Source of the DNA: Prochlorococcus sp. AG-409-J03
GTDB taxonomy: Bacteria > Cyanobacteriota > Cyanobacteriia > PCC-6307 > Cyanobiaceae
Direction: 5' to 3'
Assembly (NCBI GenBank): GCA_003215695.1
Contig: QCJZ01000008.1
Coordinates: 1 to 37,217 of the forward strand
Length of the DNA stretch: 37,217 nt
Shown here: positions 1-7,726 of the stretch, piece after piece
Layout: each line of letters starts with the position of its first letter
How positions within the stretch are numbered: position 1 is the stretch's first letter
Translations under genes and position numbers: made by a program
The notes under the pieces: generated by a model
Databases searched by the model: none
What the model was told of the DNA's origin: nothing
Seen by the model: only the letters and a program-made list of their open reading frames with translations

Positions 1-226
1 TAAGAAAGCAGCAGCCCAGAAGAAAACCAAAATAGAGAAAAGATCTCAAGCCAGCAAGAACGTTAATTCTCGAAAACAAATTGATTCACAACAGAAACGA
101 GACTCTAGAACTGAATTATTAACGGTATCAGTTTCATTAAACACTGGGAAGATTGTTGCTATAGCTTCTGTAGGGATTTTGGCTTCGGCCATTCTCGTTT
201 CTGCGATGGTATTTATTGCTGGGTAA
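1..226 (+). CDS. 3' end of a small single-span membrane protein (partial)
   Basis: An open frame enters from the left edge and stops with TAA at 224-226, giving 74 visible residues; the start lies outside the window. The visible N-terminal part is rich in Lys, Gln, Arg and Ser and looks soluble and basic. The last 30 or so residues form one hydrophobic span preceded by the motif L-T-V-S-V-S-L-N-T. The peptide encoded at 1006-1140 has the same arrangement (T-I-S-V-Y-L-N-T followed by a membrane span), so the two look like paralogs. No function is recognised. The hydrophobic tail suggests a protein held in the membrane by its C-terminus with a basic cytoplasmic head, which is inference. Confidence 0.6.
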   Translation, partial: KKAAAQKKTKIEKRSQASKNVNSRKQIDSQQKRDSRTELLTVSVSLNTGKIVAIASVGILASAILVSAMVFIAG

Positions 227-316
227 TTCAATTTCACGAATATCTATGTGAAAGTAATTTTTTATTCTGACTTTCTGCTATGTTTTCGTTCTTGTAGTTT
301 TAGATAAACCTAAACT

Positions 317-880
317 GTGTTTAAAGAGAGAATCCAGGAAGTTTTTGATTTCACAACGAGTGAGTCTCCCTATAGGAAAGCCAATAAGGGTTGGATTAAT
401 GAAGATATATTTTTAGATTTAAACCCCAGTGCTAATAAGGTTAGTAAACCAAATGAAGCTGCTAAAGTAACATTATTTTGGCCACCAATAAATAGTTTAT
501 TATCGAATATTTTTTTGATCCTTATTGCATGCTCAATACTAGTATTTACTTCAATATCTTTTGCAAAAGGAAGATTTGATTTTAATTTTTTGAATAAGTA
601 TGCTACTATTGATGTTGTTAGAGAACTGGAAGAAAAAGCTATAAAGAACACCCCTATCAGTGCATTAGATTCTAATGATTCTAAAACCCAAGAAAGGCCT
701 TATACAAAAGATTTAGCTAAACCAAATAAAATAGATTCTTTAGATGATGATTTAATTAAATCAAATAAGAAAGTAATAAATAAAAAAATAGAGAAACAAG
801 AGACTTTAATAAAAGAGATTGAAAGTAATGAAGAAATTAAAATTTTACGAAATAAAAAAGCGAAATCAAACTTTATTTGA
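317..880 (+). CDS. Hypothetical membrane protein with a charged C-terminal tail
   Basis: A 187-residue frame begins at GTG 317. Residues about 55-80 form one strongly hydrophobic segment (L-S-N-I-F-L-I-L-I-A-C-S-I-L-V-F). Before it lies a polar region of about 50 residues with several aromatic residues and prolines. After it the chain is dominated by Lys, Glu, Asp and Asn and is probably disordered or coiled coil, ending in a run of basic residues. No family is recognised. It sits between two small paralogous membrane peptides on the same strand. The low complexity of the tail and the very AT-rich DNA leave some doubt, but the clear membrane span and the length favour a real gene. A shorter open frame on the opposite strand (370-651) is less convincing. 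Confidence 0.5.
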   Translation: MFKERIQEVFDFTTSESPYRKANKGWINEDIFLDLNPSANKVSKPNEAAKVTLFWPPINSLLSNIFLILIACSILVFTSISFAKGRFDFNFLNKYATIDVVRELEEKAIKNTPISALDSNDSKTQERPYTKDLAKPNKIDSLDDDLIKSNKKVINKKIEKQETLIKEIESNEEIKILRNKKAKSNFI

Positions 881-1005
881 ACTGTCTTATTGATACCAAT
901 TCAATAATTCTTTCGTTTTTTAAAAATTGTTTTATCAGTTAAATTTTTATTGTTTTTTGGCAGAGTCAGATGCTTTAATCAATGTGATTTTTATGGTTTT
1001 TTAAG

Positions 1006-1140
1006 GTGTCTGAAGCAAAGGGTAATCAACTCGCAACTATATCTGTTTACTTAAATACACCAATAATAGCCGTTCTTTTGGCTGTTGGATTTCTGTTGGG
1101 ATCAATTTTATTTGCTGGAATTTTACTTATTGCGAAATAG
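1006..1140 (+). CDS. Small single-span membrane peptide, SVxLNT type
   Basis: A 44-residue frame starts at GTG 1006 and stops with TAG at 1138-1140. After a short polar head (S-E-A-K-G-N-Q) it carries T-I-S-V-Y-L-N-T and then one hydrophobic span reaching almost to the C-terminus (A-K). The same motif followed by a span closes the partial protein at 1-226, which supports this being a real gene despite its size. The GTG is the first start after the in-frame stop at 985. An AAGG lies right next to it, closer than a normal ribosome-binding site, so the exact start is uncertain. The last 14 bases overlap the 3' end of the convergent gene at 1127-2026. Function unknown. Confidence 0.5.
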   Translation: MSEAKGNQLATISVYLNTPIIAVLLAVGFLLGSILFAGILLIAK

Positions 1141-2026
1141 CATATTTGTTTAATGCACTGCTAATCGCAGGAAGTAAAAATTGATCTTTGACTAATTCTT
1201 TACCAGTTGTAAAAACAACTGTAAGCATTGGATTATTATTAGGAGTTTGCCACCAAGCGACATCATGGCGAACTTCACTCATTAAACCTGCTTTACTCCA
1301 AAGTTGAGAAGCCAAAGGAAGACCTGCGCCTAAAAATCCATCTACTTGATTGTTTACATCTTGCTTGCGATCAACTGGATCTAGTGAACGTTGAAAAATT
1401 TTTTTTAAATCCTCGCTTGCAAATTTTGGTAGAATTTCAATAGTCATTAATGATTCAAACATTCTAGCGATCCCATCTGTTGTCATAGTGTTTCGATTCT
1501 CATTGTTTTTCCCATAAAAATCTTTTTCCCTTCCATAAGGTCCCTCATTCCATGTCTTTTGACTACAGTTCCAATTTCTTATTTCAGGCCATCTAAGACC
1601 GTTTAGCCAGTGGTTAATCAATTGTCTTTGGATTTTCCATGCTTGATAGTTGGACTCATTAAGAGATGGACCACTTGTTGTACCTGTTAAAAGATCTAAG
1701 ATATAACTTGTTGCGTCATTATTAGAGTTTGCGATCATTTCGTGTAATGCTCTTCTAAGTTCGCCTGAATCAACAATTAAGTCTTGTTGAAGCCATACTT
1801 GAGTTGCCAATGCATAAACGATTTTTACTATGCTTGCGGGATAAAAATTTTTGTTTGAATTCCATCCTGCTCCATATCCGCTAGATGAAGATGGATTTTG
1901 CTTGTCATAACGTATGCATGTTATTGCAATATTTCCTTGAAGGTTTGTATGACCTTCTTTTTCAAACCTATCTAGAAGACCTTTTAGGTAAAATGCCATT
2001 TCAGGGTCTTGTCGGTAGAACCCCAT
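1127..2026 (-). CDS. Beta-lactamase-fold serine hydrolase (class A-like)
   Basis: The 299-residue product has the three landmarks of penicillin-recognising serine hydrolases in order and with normal spacing: S65-I-V-K68 (S-x-x-K with the nucleophile), S101-N-N103 (S-D-N-like) and K245-A-G247 (in place of K-T-G). The regions around them resemble class A beta-lactamase-like proteins. No signal peptide is visible, so it may act inside the cell or be exported in another way. The altered second and third motifs argue against a true antibiotic-degrading enzyme. A role in peptidoglycan or peptide metabolism is more likely, which is inference. It is divergent from an NlpC/P60 wall hydrolase only 21 bases away, which fits a cell-wall role. 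The start is ATG at 2024-2026. Confidence 0.8.
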   Translation of the reverse strand: MGFYRQDPEMAFYLKGLLDRFEKEGHTNLQGNIAITCIRYDKQNPSSSSGYGAGWNSNKNFYPASIVKIVYALATQVWLQQDLIVDSGELRRALHEMIANSNNDATSYILDLLTGTTSGPSLNESNYQAWKIQRQLINHWLNGLRWPEIRNWNCSQKTWNEGPYGREKDFYGKNNENRNTMTTDGIARMFESLMTIEILPKFASEDLKKIFQRSLDPVDRKQDVNNQVDGFLGAGLPLASQLWSKAGLMSEVRHDVAWWQTPNNNPMLTVVFTTGKELVKDQFLLPAISSALNKYAISQ

Positions 2027-2047
2027 AGCGCTCGAGAAGAATTCAAT

Positions 2048-2800
2048 ATGACCTTAGAGGTTTTGCTAAATAAATCCTTATTTGTTTTAGGAAGTTTGTG
2101 GAAATTGCGAACAAATATTGATGGATTAAAAAGTGAAGATAGCGATGAATTAGTAACTCAAGCAAGTGTTGGTAGGAGTTTTCAATTGATTGATTGTTCA
2201 AAAATTCATTTTAAACATAATGAAATTATCGATAGAGTGAAAGTTCGACTTTTGGAAGATGATTATATTTGTTGGTTTAGATTTTCTGAATTAACTCATA
2301 ACGCGTCAAAAATAGAATCATGGGAATCTGAATTTTTTACTGAAGAGCAAATTATTTCTAGGATTCCTCAGATATTGTCATGGACGCAGGATGCGAAACA
2401 AAAAAGTAATGAATATATGTGGGGTGGAACTATTGGACCCAATTTTGATTGCTCTGGTTTGGTTCAATCTGCTTTTGCAAGTACAGGTATTTGGATTCCA
2501 CGAGATGCTTATCAGCAGGAAAAATTCTGTAAAAACTTTGCATTGGATATTGAAGCTTTAGGCGAAAAATTAATGCCTGGTGATTTACTGTTCTTTGGCT
2601 CTCATGAAAAATGTACACATGTTGGATTGCATATTGATAATGGTTTTTATATTCATAGTTCTGGGCTAAGTAATGGGCATAATGGAATAGAGATTGATTG
2701 TTTATTTCACTCAGATGTTGGCAAGATTGCATCTTTTTACAGATCTCAATTTAGATCTGCTGGAAGAGTGATTTCTTGTTATGAGAGTGAAAAACTTTAA
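2048..2800 (+). CDS. NlpC/P60 family cell-wall hydrolase
   Basis: From ATG 2048 the product has 250 residues; an in-frame TTG at 2009 would add 13 residues but would overlap the divergent neighbour. The C-terminal half is an NlpC/P60 domain. It has the catalytic Cys135 in F-D-C-S-G-L-V, the catalytic His191 in H-V-G-L-H and a third polar residue, His203, in Y-I-H-S-S-G. The N-terminal 90 or so residues are compatible with the bacterial SH3 domain that precedes this peptidase in cyanobacterial cell-wall cysteine peptidases. The family cleaves the D-Glu to diamino-acid bond in peptidoglycan stem peptides. No signal peptide is evident, so export or a role in muropeptide recycling is open. Confidence 0.9.
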   Translation: MTLEVLLNKSLFVLGSLWKLRTNIDGLKSEDSDELVTQASVGRSFQLIDCSKIHFKHNEIIDRVKVRLLEDDYICWFRFSELTHNASKIESWESEFFTEEQIISRIPQILSWTQDAKQKSNEYMWGGTIGPNFDCSGLVQSAFASTGIWIPRDAYQQEKFCKNFALDIEALGEKLMPGDLLFFGSHEKCTHVGLHIDNGFYIHSSGLSNGHNGIEIDCLFHSDVGKIASFYRSQFRSAGRVISCYESEKL

Positions 2801-2833
2801 AGAAGATTAATTGACCTTTACTTGGAGTTTTGA

Positions 2834-3796
2834 ATGAATTCAAATGTTGCACTATCAATAGTTGTTCCTATTTATAACGAGGAAGAAAGTCTTCCTTTTT
2901 TGGTGAATCAGTTATTAGAAGTTTTACAGCCTATGGAGGAAACTTTTGAATTGGTTTTAGTTAATGATGGTTCAGCAGACAATAGCGCAGAGGTAATTAG
3001 AAACCTAAGCTTTGAGATACCAGAATTAGTTGGAGTTCTTTTACGTAAAAACTATGGTCAGACTGCTGCAATGGCGGCAGGATTTGACATTTCTTCTGGT
3101 GAAATAGTCGTTACACTTGATGGTGATTTGCAAAATGATCCTGCCGATATTCCTTTATTAATTAATAAGATTAGGGATGGCTTTGATCTTGTAAGTGGAT
3201 GGAGATATCGAAGGCAAGATGCCGCTATCAGTAGAAAGCTTCCATCTAAAATAGCTAATCGTTTGATTGGGAAAGTTACTGGAGTTCGACTTAATGATTA
3301 TGGCTGTTCATTAAAGGCTTATAGAAAAGAAGTATTAACAGATATGAGATTATATGGAGAGTTACATAGATTTTTGCCTGTTCTAGCAAATATTGAAGGA
3401 GCTAGAATTACCGAAGTAAAAGTAAATCATAGAGCACGTCAATTTGGATCTAGTAAGTATGGAATAGATAGAACATTTAGAGTTTTAATGGACTTGTTGA
3501 CTGTTTGGTTTATGAATAGATTTTTAACTAGACCTATGTATGTTTTTGGTTTTGGTGGAATCGTTGCAATCATTGCTAGTTTCATAACAAGTTTTTATCT
3601 ATTAACCATCAAACTTTTAGGAGAAGATATTGGTAATAGACCTTTACTTATTTTCGCTTTACTTCTTGCCGTGACCGGAGTTCAACTTTTTGGGTTTGGA
3701 TTGCTTGGAGAGCTTCAGATCCGTACTTATCATGAAAGTCAAAATAGACCAATTTATCGCATCAGAAATACATTTCGAGGAGGACGAGACGATTGA
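2834..3796 (+). CDS. Family 2 glycosyltransferase, DPM1/GtrB type, with two membrane spans
   Basis: The 320-residue protein starts with the GT2 signature V-V-P-I-Y-N-E-E and carries N-D-G-S near residue 44. The nucleotide-sugar and metal motif D96-G-D98 lies in V-T-L-D-G-D-L-Q-N-D. The C-terminal third has two hydrophobic spans (about residues 235-258 and 268-292). This layout is typical of polyprenyl-phosphate glycosyltransferases such as GtrB and dolichol-phosphate mannose synthases, which load a sugar from UDP or GDP onto a lipid carrier at the cytoplasmic face. The sugar cannot be read from sequence. It follows the NlpC/P60 gene by 33 bases on the same strand, and its last 43 bases overlap the convergent HEAT-like gene. 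Confidence 0.92.
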   Translation: MNSNVALSIVVPIYNEEESLPFLVNQLLEVLQPMEETFELVLVNDGSADNSAEVIRNLSFEIPELVGVLLRKNYGQTAAMAAGFDISSGEIVVTLDGDLQNDPADIPLLINKIRDGFDLVSGWRYRRQDAAISRKLPSKIANRLIGKVTGVRLNDYGCSLKAYRKEVLTDMRLYGELHRFLPVLANIEGARITEVKVNHRARQFGSSKYGIDRTFRVLMDLLTVWFMNRFLTRPMYVFGFGGIVAIIASFITSFYLLTIKLLGEDIGNRPLLIFALLLAVTGVQLFGFGLLGELQIRTYHESQNRPIYRIRNTFRGGRDD

Positions 3797-4233
3797 GTTT
3801 TTTGATTGAAATTAATAGTTTTTCCTTTATAAAATGCTATGGCAGCTGCAGAAGCAATAACGATTCGACTGTCAGAATCTTTTAATCCTCTCTTTAAAAA
3901 AGGTAATGCTTTCTTGTTGTTCCATTGACTAGCAATTTGAATAGCTAATAATCGATCTCTTGGGTTGCTAGAGATTAATTTAGTTAATTGTTTTTTTGTT
4001 TCTATTGAATTAAGTGGAGGTTGATGTGCAAAAAATATAGATCTTTTATTATTCAGTTTTGTTGACTTTTCATTTTTTAAACTTTGATCGATGACTAAAG
4101 ATGATTTTACCTGAGCCTTTGAAAAAGAATCATTTTGAGATTTGTTGAAAGCTGATGCTTTTGATTGTTTTTTTGAACTCCAAAGTATTAAAGCAATAAT
4201 TAGAGCCAAACCACCAGCAAAAACTTGATTCAT
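3754..4233 (-). CDS. Small membrane-anchored HEAT-repeat-like protein
   Basis: The 159-residue product begins with a hydrophobic anchor (F-A-G-G-L-A-L-I-I-A-L-I-L-W, about residues 5-18) and a Lys/Ser-rich linker. The second half looks like one or two HEAT-type helical repeats: R-D-R-L-L-A-I-Q-I-A-S-Q-W followed by A-L-P-F-L-K-R-G-L-K-D-S-D-S-R-I-V-I-A-S-A-A-A-I-A. In cyanobacteria such repeats occur in phycobilin lyases and in scaffold proteins, but this protein is too short to assign. The C-terminal 14 or so codons overlap the end of the glycosyltransferase on the other strand. Function unknown; the gene is probably real because of the anchor and the repeat. Confidence 0.65.
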   Translation of the reverse strand: MNQVFAGGLALIIALILWSSKKQSKASAFNKSQNDSFSKAQVKSSLVIDQSLKNEKSTKLNNKRSIFFAHQPPLNSIETKKQLTKLISSNPRDRLLAIQIASQWNNKKALPFLKRGLKDSDSRIVIASAAAIAFYKGKTINFNQKTQSSRPPRNVFLMR

Positions 4234-4369
4234 GAGGAGAAAAACTGTTTAGTAATAGATCTTCGTTAAAGAAGATATACGGATTGAACTTTTATGTCAT
4301 CAATGTGTCTTATATGGTTTGTTTAGATCATAATTCTATAAAATAAAATTGGATTTATTGAAATAAGTA

Positions 4370-4486
4370 ATGACTAGTGAACTAGCTTCAAGTTTGCTTC
4401 CCGCTATTCTGGTTCCATTAGTTGGAATCATGGGTCCAGCAGTTTTCATTGTTTTGATTGGTAGGTACATAACTGCTACTGAGTAA
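4370..4486 (+). CDS. psaI: Photosystem I reaction centre subunit VIII (PsaI)
   Basis: This 38-residue frame runs from ATG 4370 to TAA 4484-4486. It matches PsaI in length and pattern: a short polar head, the conserved core L-L-P-A-I-L-V-P-L-V-G-I, one membrane helix, and a charged end (R-Y-I-T-A-T-E). PsaI is a single-helix subunit at the periphery of photosystem I. It helps bind PsaL, which holds the PSI trimer together. The next gene, 35 bases downstream on the same strand, is psaL, the usual cyanobacterial neighbour. The two are probably co-transcribed and end at the terminator at 5075-5102. Confidence 0.93.
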   Translation: MTSELASSLLPAILVPLVGIMGPAVFIVLIGRYITATE

Positions 4487-4521
4487 TTTCAAAACTTTAT
4501 TTTTTATCAATTTTTTAGCCC

Positions 4522-5049
4522 ATGACTGAATCTAAAGAAACACTTATGCAAAGGTGGGCTGTGAAAACAGTCTCAGACCCAACTGTTGGTAATCTTCAAA
4601 CCCCAGTCAATAGTGGTTGGTTTACCAAAATGGTTATTAATAATCTTCCTGTTTATAGAGAGGGACTATCACCTAATTTCAGAGGTCTCGAGACAGGAGC
4701 AATTTTTGGTTATTTACTCTATGGACCATTTTCGATGACTGGTCCTCTAAGAAATACTGACTTTGCTTTAACAGCTGGTTTGCTTGGTGGAGTGGGAGCT
4801 ATTCAAATAATGACAGCCCTTTTTATTCTTTATAATGCCCCAGGTAAGGCTCCAAATGTTCAACCTCCCGATGCAACAGTAGATAACCCTCCTTCTGATT
4901 TATTTACCAGAGCCGGATGGAATGATTTTACAAATGGTTTTTGGTTAGGTGGAACTGGAGGTGTGGTTTTTGCTTGGTTGTTAATTGGTACTTTGCATCT
5001 AGATACTGTACTACCTTTGATAAAGGAATATCATTTACTAGGAGCTTGA
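4522..5049 (+). CDS. psaL: Photosystem I reaction centre subunit XI (PsaL)
   Basis: The 175-residue product is PsaL. Near residue 52 it has the conserved stretch [13 protein letters not shown], followed by G-P-F and a hydrophobic helix. A polar stretch with [14 protein letters not shown] comes next, then a C-terminal helix. PsaL binds chlorophyll and carotenoid and forms the core of the PSI trimer interface in the thylakoid membrane. It follows psaI directly and is followed by a strong intrinsic terminator. It points toward psaAB, from which it is separated by a partial duplicate of the psaB 3' end. The ATG at 4522 fits the family N-terminus. Confidence 0.95.
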   Translation: MTESKETLMQRWAVKTVSDPTVGNLQTPVNSGWFTKMVINNLPVYREGLSPNFRGLETGAIFGYLLYGPFSMTGPLRNTDFALTAGLLGGVGAIQIMTALFILYNAPGKAPNVQPPDATVDNPPSDLFTRAGWNDFTNGFWLGGTGGVVFAWLLIGTLHLDTVLPLIKEYHLLGA

Positions 5050-5074
5050 ATCCTTTCTCTAGAAGAATTTAATT

Positions 5075-5102
5075 AAAAAGCCCCTTCAATAAGGGGCTTT
5101 TT
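5075..5102 (+). terminator. Intrinsic terminator after psaL
   Basis: A perfect 12-bp stem (5075-5086 pairing with 5091-5102) with a CAAT loop ends in five T residues. The arms read A-rich then GCCCC, and GGGGC then T-rich. It lies 25 bases after the psaL stop and should end psaI-psaL transcription before it runs into the psaB copy. The A-rich left arm means it could also act in the other direction. Confidence 0.85.
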
Positions 5103-5170
5103 AATTCGCTAAAATATTTAGTGCAATTGGCTGATATTTTTAAAAAGCTTGAACTGAGATTCATTTATTT

Positions 5171-5379
5171 TGTTCTTTTGATTGGAAGCTTGTTATAGAT
5201 TTATCCGAACTTACCTGAAGTAGATGCGATAACAAAGGCTCCAAAGGTTACAAAGTTTCCAACTGTGAAATGGGTTAAACCAACTAATCGTGCTTGGACA
5301 ATGGATAATGCAACAGGCTTATCTCTCCAACCAACTAAATTAGCTATTGGTGTTCTTTGATGAGCCCAAACAAGAGTTT
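5171..5379 (-). pseudogene. Duplicated 3' end of psaB (209 bp, identical copy)
   Basis: Positions 5171-5379 are identical base for base to 5447-5655 (offset 276). The second stretch contains the last 58 codons and the stop of psaB plus 30 bases beyond it. The copy therefore holds a headless C-terminal fragment of PsaB, with its stop at 5201-5203 and no start codon or ribosome-binding site. It lies beyond the psaB terminator, between the converging psaL and psaB genes. The outer end of the copy begins inside what is one arm of the terminator stem in the authentic copy. Perfect identity implies a recent event, ongoing gene conversion, or an assembly error. It is not expected to make protein. 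Confidence 0.9.
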
Positions 5380-5421
5380 TTATAGATCATCCTTTTAAAT
5401 ATTAGTATTTGTTCCCATAAA

Positions 5422-5455
5422 AAAAGAACACTGCTTATAAAGACAGTGTTCTTTT
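5422..5455 (-). terminator. Intrinsic terminator of psaA-psaB
   Basis: A perfect 12-bp stem is formed by 5422-5433 and 5444-5455 with a 10-base loop. Read on the minus strand it is followed by a run of seven T residues. It lies about 20 bases after the psaB stop. Its gene-proximal arm, on the right in plus-strand coordinates, includes the outer end of the duplicated segment, so the duplicate at 5171 carries only part of one arm and cannot rebuild the hairpin. Confidence 0.85.
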
Positions 5456-5655
5456 GATTGGAAGCTTGTTATAGATTTATCCGAACTTACCTGAAGTAGA
5501 TGCGATAACAAAGGCTCCAAAGGTTACAAAGTTTCCAACTGTGAAATGGGTTAAACCAACTAATCGTGCTTGGACAATGGATAATGCAACAGGCTTATCT
5601 CTCCAACCAACTAAATTAGCTATTGGTGTTCTTTGATGAGCCCAAACAAGAGTTT
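5447..5655. repeat. Authentic member of the 209-bp direct repeat, inside psaB
   Basis: This is the copy of the direct repeat that belongs to the intact gene. It spans the psaB terminator right arm from 5447, the stop at 5477-5479 and the final 58 codons. The other copy is at 5171-5379 in the same orientation, with 67 bases between them. The match breaks at T/G on the left side (5170 versus 5446) and T/C on the right side (5380 versus 5656). Confidence 0.95.
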
Positions 5656-7705
5656 CGATAAGTTCTTGCCAGTACCCTCTCCAAGAGATGAGGAACATAA
5701 ATCCAGTCGCCCAAATGAGATGACCAAATAAGAACATCCAAGCCCATGGAGATAAAGCATTTACACCAAATGGGTTATATCCATTGATTAGCTGAGAACT
5801 ATTTAGCCATAGATAATCTCTAAACCAACCCATTAAATAGGTACCAGATTCATTGAATTGAGCGGTATTACCCATCCAAATTGCTAGATGTTTCCAATGC
5901 CAATAGAAGGTAATCCAAGCAATAGTATTTAAGGCCCAGAACATTGCTAAATAAGTAGCGTCCCAAGAAGAACTATCACAAGTACCACCACGGCCGGGTC
6001 CATCACATGGGAAAGCAAATCCTAAATCCTTTTTATCTGGAATTAGTTTTGTTCCTCTAGCATCAAGAGCACCCTTGATAAGAATCAAAGCAGTTGTATG
6101 TAGTCCTAGTGCAATCGCATGGTGAACTAAGAAATCTGCAGGTCCAATAGGTAAGAAATTGGTTAGTGCATCTGGTCTATTGATCATGTCCATCCAGTAG
6201 TGATTACCTGGCATGGAATTTGCAGCTATAGATGCAGAACTTGATGCATTTGCTAGCAACGCATTAAATCCATACATCATTTTTCCACTAGCAGCCTGTG
6301 CGAACTGTGCAAATACTGGTTCTATAAGAATCTGTTTTTCAGGTGTGCCAAAGGCTACAACTACATCGTTGTGAACATAAATTCCAAGAGTATGGAAGCC
6401 TAGGAGCATTGTTACCCAACTTAAGTGGCTAATTAAGGCTTCTTTTGTACTAAGGATTCTTGCTAGAACATTGTCTTTATTAAGCTCTGGATCATAATCT
6501 CTGACAAAGAAAATTGCTCCGTGAGAGAACGCACCAACCATCAAGAACATTGCTATGTATTGATGATGGGTATATAGAGCTGACTGAGTTGTGTAATCCC
6601 TTGCGATAAACGCATATGAAGGAAGAGCACCCATATGCTGGGCGACCAAACTACAAGCTACACCTAAAGAAGCGAGTGCTAGTCCAAGTTGAATATGGAG
6701 TGAATTGTTAACTGTCTCGAATAGTCCATTGTGCTTGATACCGAAATAACCCTTATGTGGATCTTTTGGGTGACTTGTATTGTGGGCTTCAACGATTTCT
6801 TTAAGGCTATGTCCAATACCAAAGTTAGTCCTATACATATGGCCTGCAATTATAAATACAACTCCTATAGCCAAATGATGGTGAGCAATATCTGTTAGCC
6901 AAAGTGATTCACTTTGAGGATGAAGTCCACCTAAGAATGTAAATATCGCTGTACCAGCTCCTTGAGTAGTTCCAAAAACCGCATCAAGTGAATCAGGGTT
7001 TTGAGCATAAGCTCCCCAATTACCAGAGAAAAATGGAGTTAGACCTTCTGGATGAGGCATAACAGTTAACCAGTTATCCCAGCCAACATGTATTCCTCTT
7101 GATTCAGGGATAGCTACGTGAATTAAGTGACCAGTCCAAGCAATACTGCTGAATCCAAAAAGAACAGCTAAGTGATGGTTTAACTGAGATTCTGCATTTT
7201 TAAACCATGCTAATGAGGGTCTGTATTTAGGCTGAAGATGAAGCCATCCAGCAAACAATAACCAGCAGACAAGGATGTTCATAAAGATTGCACCCTGGAA
7301 AAGCTGCTCATTAGTTCTCATGCCAATTGTGTACCACCAGTGGTATAAGCCGGAGTAAGCAATATTGACTGGAGAAGTTGCTCCTGCCTGAGTCAGTGCA
7401 TCAGTAAGACCTTGTCCAAAATGAGGGTCCCAAATTGCATGAGCAATTGGACGAGTATGAGTTGGATCTAGAACCCATTGCTCAAAGTTTCCTTGCCAAG
7501 CAATGTGAAAAAGATTTCCTGCCACCCAAAGACCAATGATGGCTAAGTGACCAAAATGTGTAGAGAAGAGTTTTTGATATAACTGTTCCTCTGTCATACC
7601 GTCATGACTTTCGAAGTCATGAGCGGTAGCTATGCCGTACCAGATTCTTCTGGTTGTAGGGTCTTGAGCAAGACCCTGACTAAAAGATGGAAATTTAGTT
7701 GCCAT
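5477..7705 (-). CDS. psaB: Photosystem I P700 apoprotein A2 (PsaB)
   Basis: The 742-residue product has the full length of PsaB. It binds the P700 chlorophyll pair with PsaA, most of the antenna chlorophylls, and half of the F-X iron-sulfur cluster. The F-X loop [12 protein letters not shown] is present with ligands Cys567 and Cys576. Many paired histidines in hydrophobic helices (H-H-H-L-A-I, L-N-H-H-L-A) are the expected chlorophyll ligands. It starts at ATG 7703-7705, 21 bases after psaA, so the two form one operon. The 3' end is duplicated exactly just downstream. It ends at the terminator 5422-5455. Confidence 0.99.
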   Translation of the reverse strand: MATKFPSFSQGLAQDPTTRRIWYGIATAHDFESHDGMTEEQLYQKLFSTHFGHLAIIGLWVAGNLFHIAWQGNFEQWVLDPTHTRPIAHAIWDPHFGQGLTDALTQAGATSPVNIAYSGLYHWWYTIGMRTNEQLFQGAIFMNILVCWLLFAGWLHLQPKYRPSLAWFKNAESQLNHHLAVLFGFSSIAWTGHLIHVAIPESRGIHVGWDNWLTVMPHPEGLTPFFSGNWGAYAQNPDSLDAVFGTTQGAGTAIFTFLGGLHPQSESLWLTDIAHHHLAIGVVFIIAGHMYRTNFGIGHSLKEIVEAHNTSHPKDPHKGYFGIKHNGLFETVNNSLHIQLGLALASLGVACSLVAQHMGALPSYAFIARDYTTQSALYTHHQYIAMFLMVGAFSHGAIFFVRDYDPELNKDNVLARILSTKEALISHLSWVTMLLGFHTLGIYVHNDVVVAFGTPEKQILIEPVFAQFAQAASGKMMYGFNALLANASSSASIAANSMPGNHYWMDMINRPDALTNFLPIGPADFLVHHAIALGLHTTALILIKGALDARGTKLIPDKKDLGFAFPCDGPGRGGTCDSSSWDATYLAMFWALNTIAWITFYWHWKHLAIWMGNTAQFNESGTYLMGWFRDYLWLNSSQLINGYNPFGVNALSPWAWMFLFGHLIWATGFMFLISWRGYWQELIETLVWAHQRTPIANLVGWRDKPVALSIVQARLVGLTHFTVGNFVTFGAFVIASTSGKFG

Positions 7706-7726
7706 TTTATAAAAGATCAGAGAGGG

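Noticed and set aside
370-651. A 93-residue open frame on the minus strand inside the 187-residue hypothetical gene
   Set aside because: It lies wholly within the longer plus-strand frame and has no recognisable family; the plus frame has a clean membrane span followed by a consistent polar tail.
1127-2026. A beta-lactamase resistance gene
   Set aside because: The motifs S-N-N and K-A-G differ from those of active class A enzymes and no signal peptide is seen, so a resistance claim is not supported.
2430-2732. A 100-residue minus-strand open frame
   Set aside because: It is antisense to the catalytic region of the NlpC/P60 gene, whose Cys and His motifs are intact.
5171-5655. The psaB duplication read as an att site of a resident integrative element
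   Set aside because: Only 67 bases lie between the two copies and no integrase or cargo gene is present, so an integrated element is not there now; a past event cannot be excluded.
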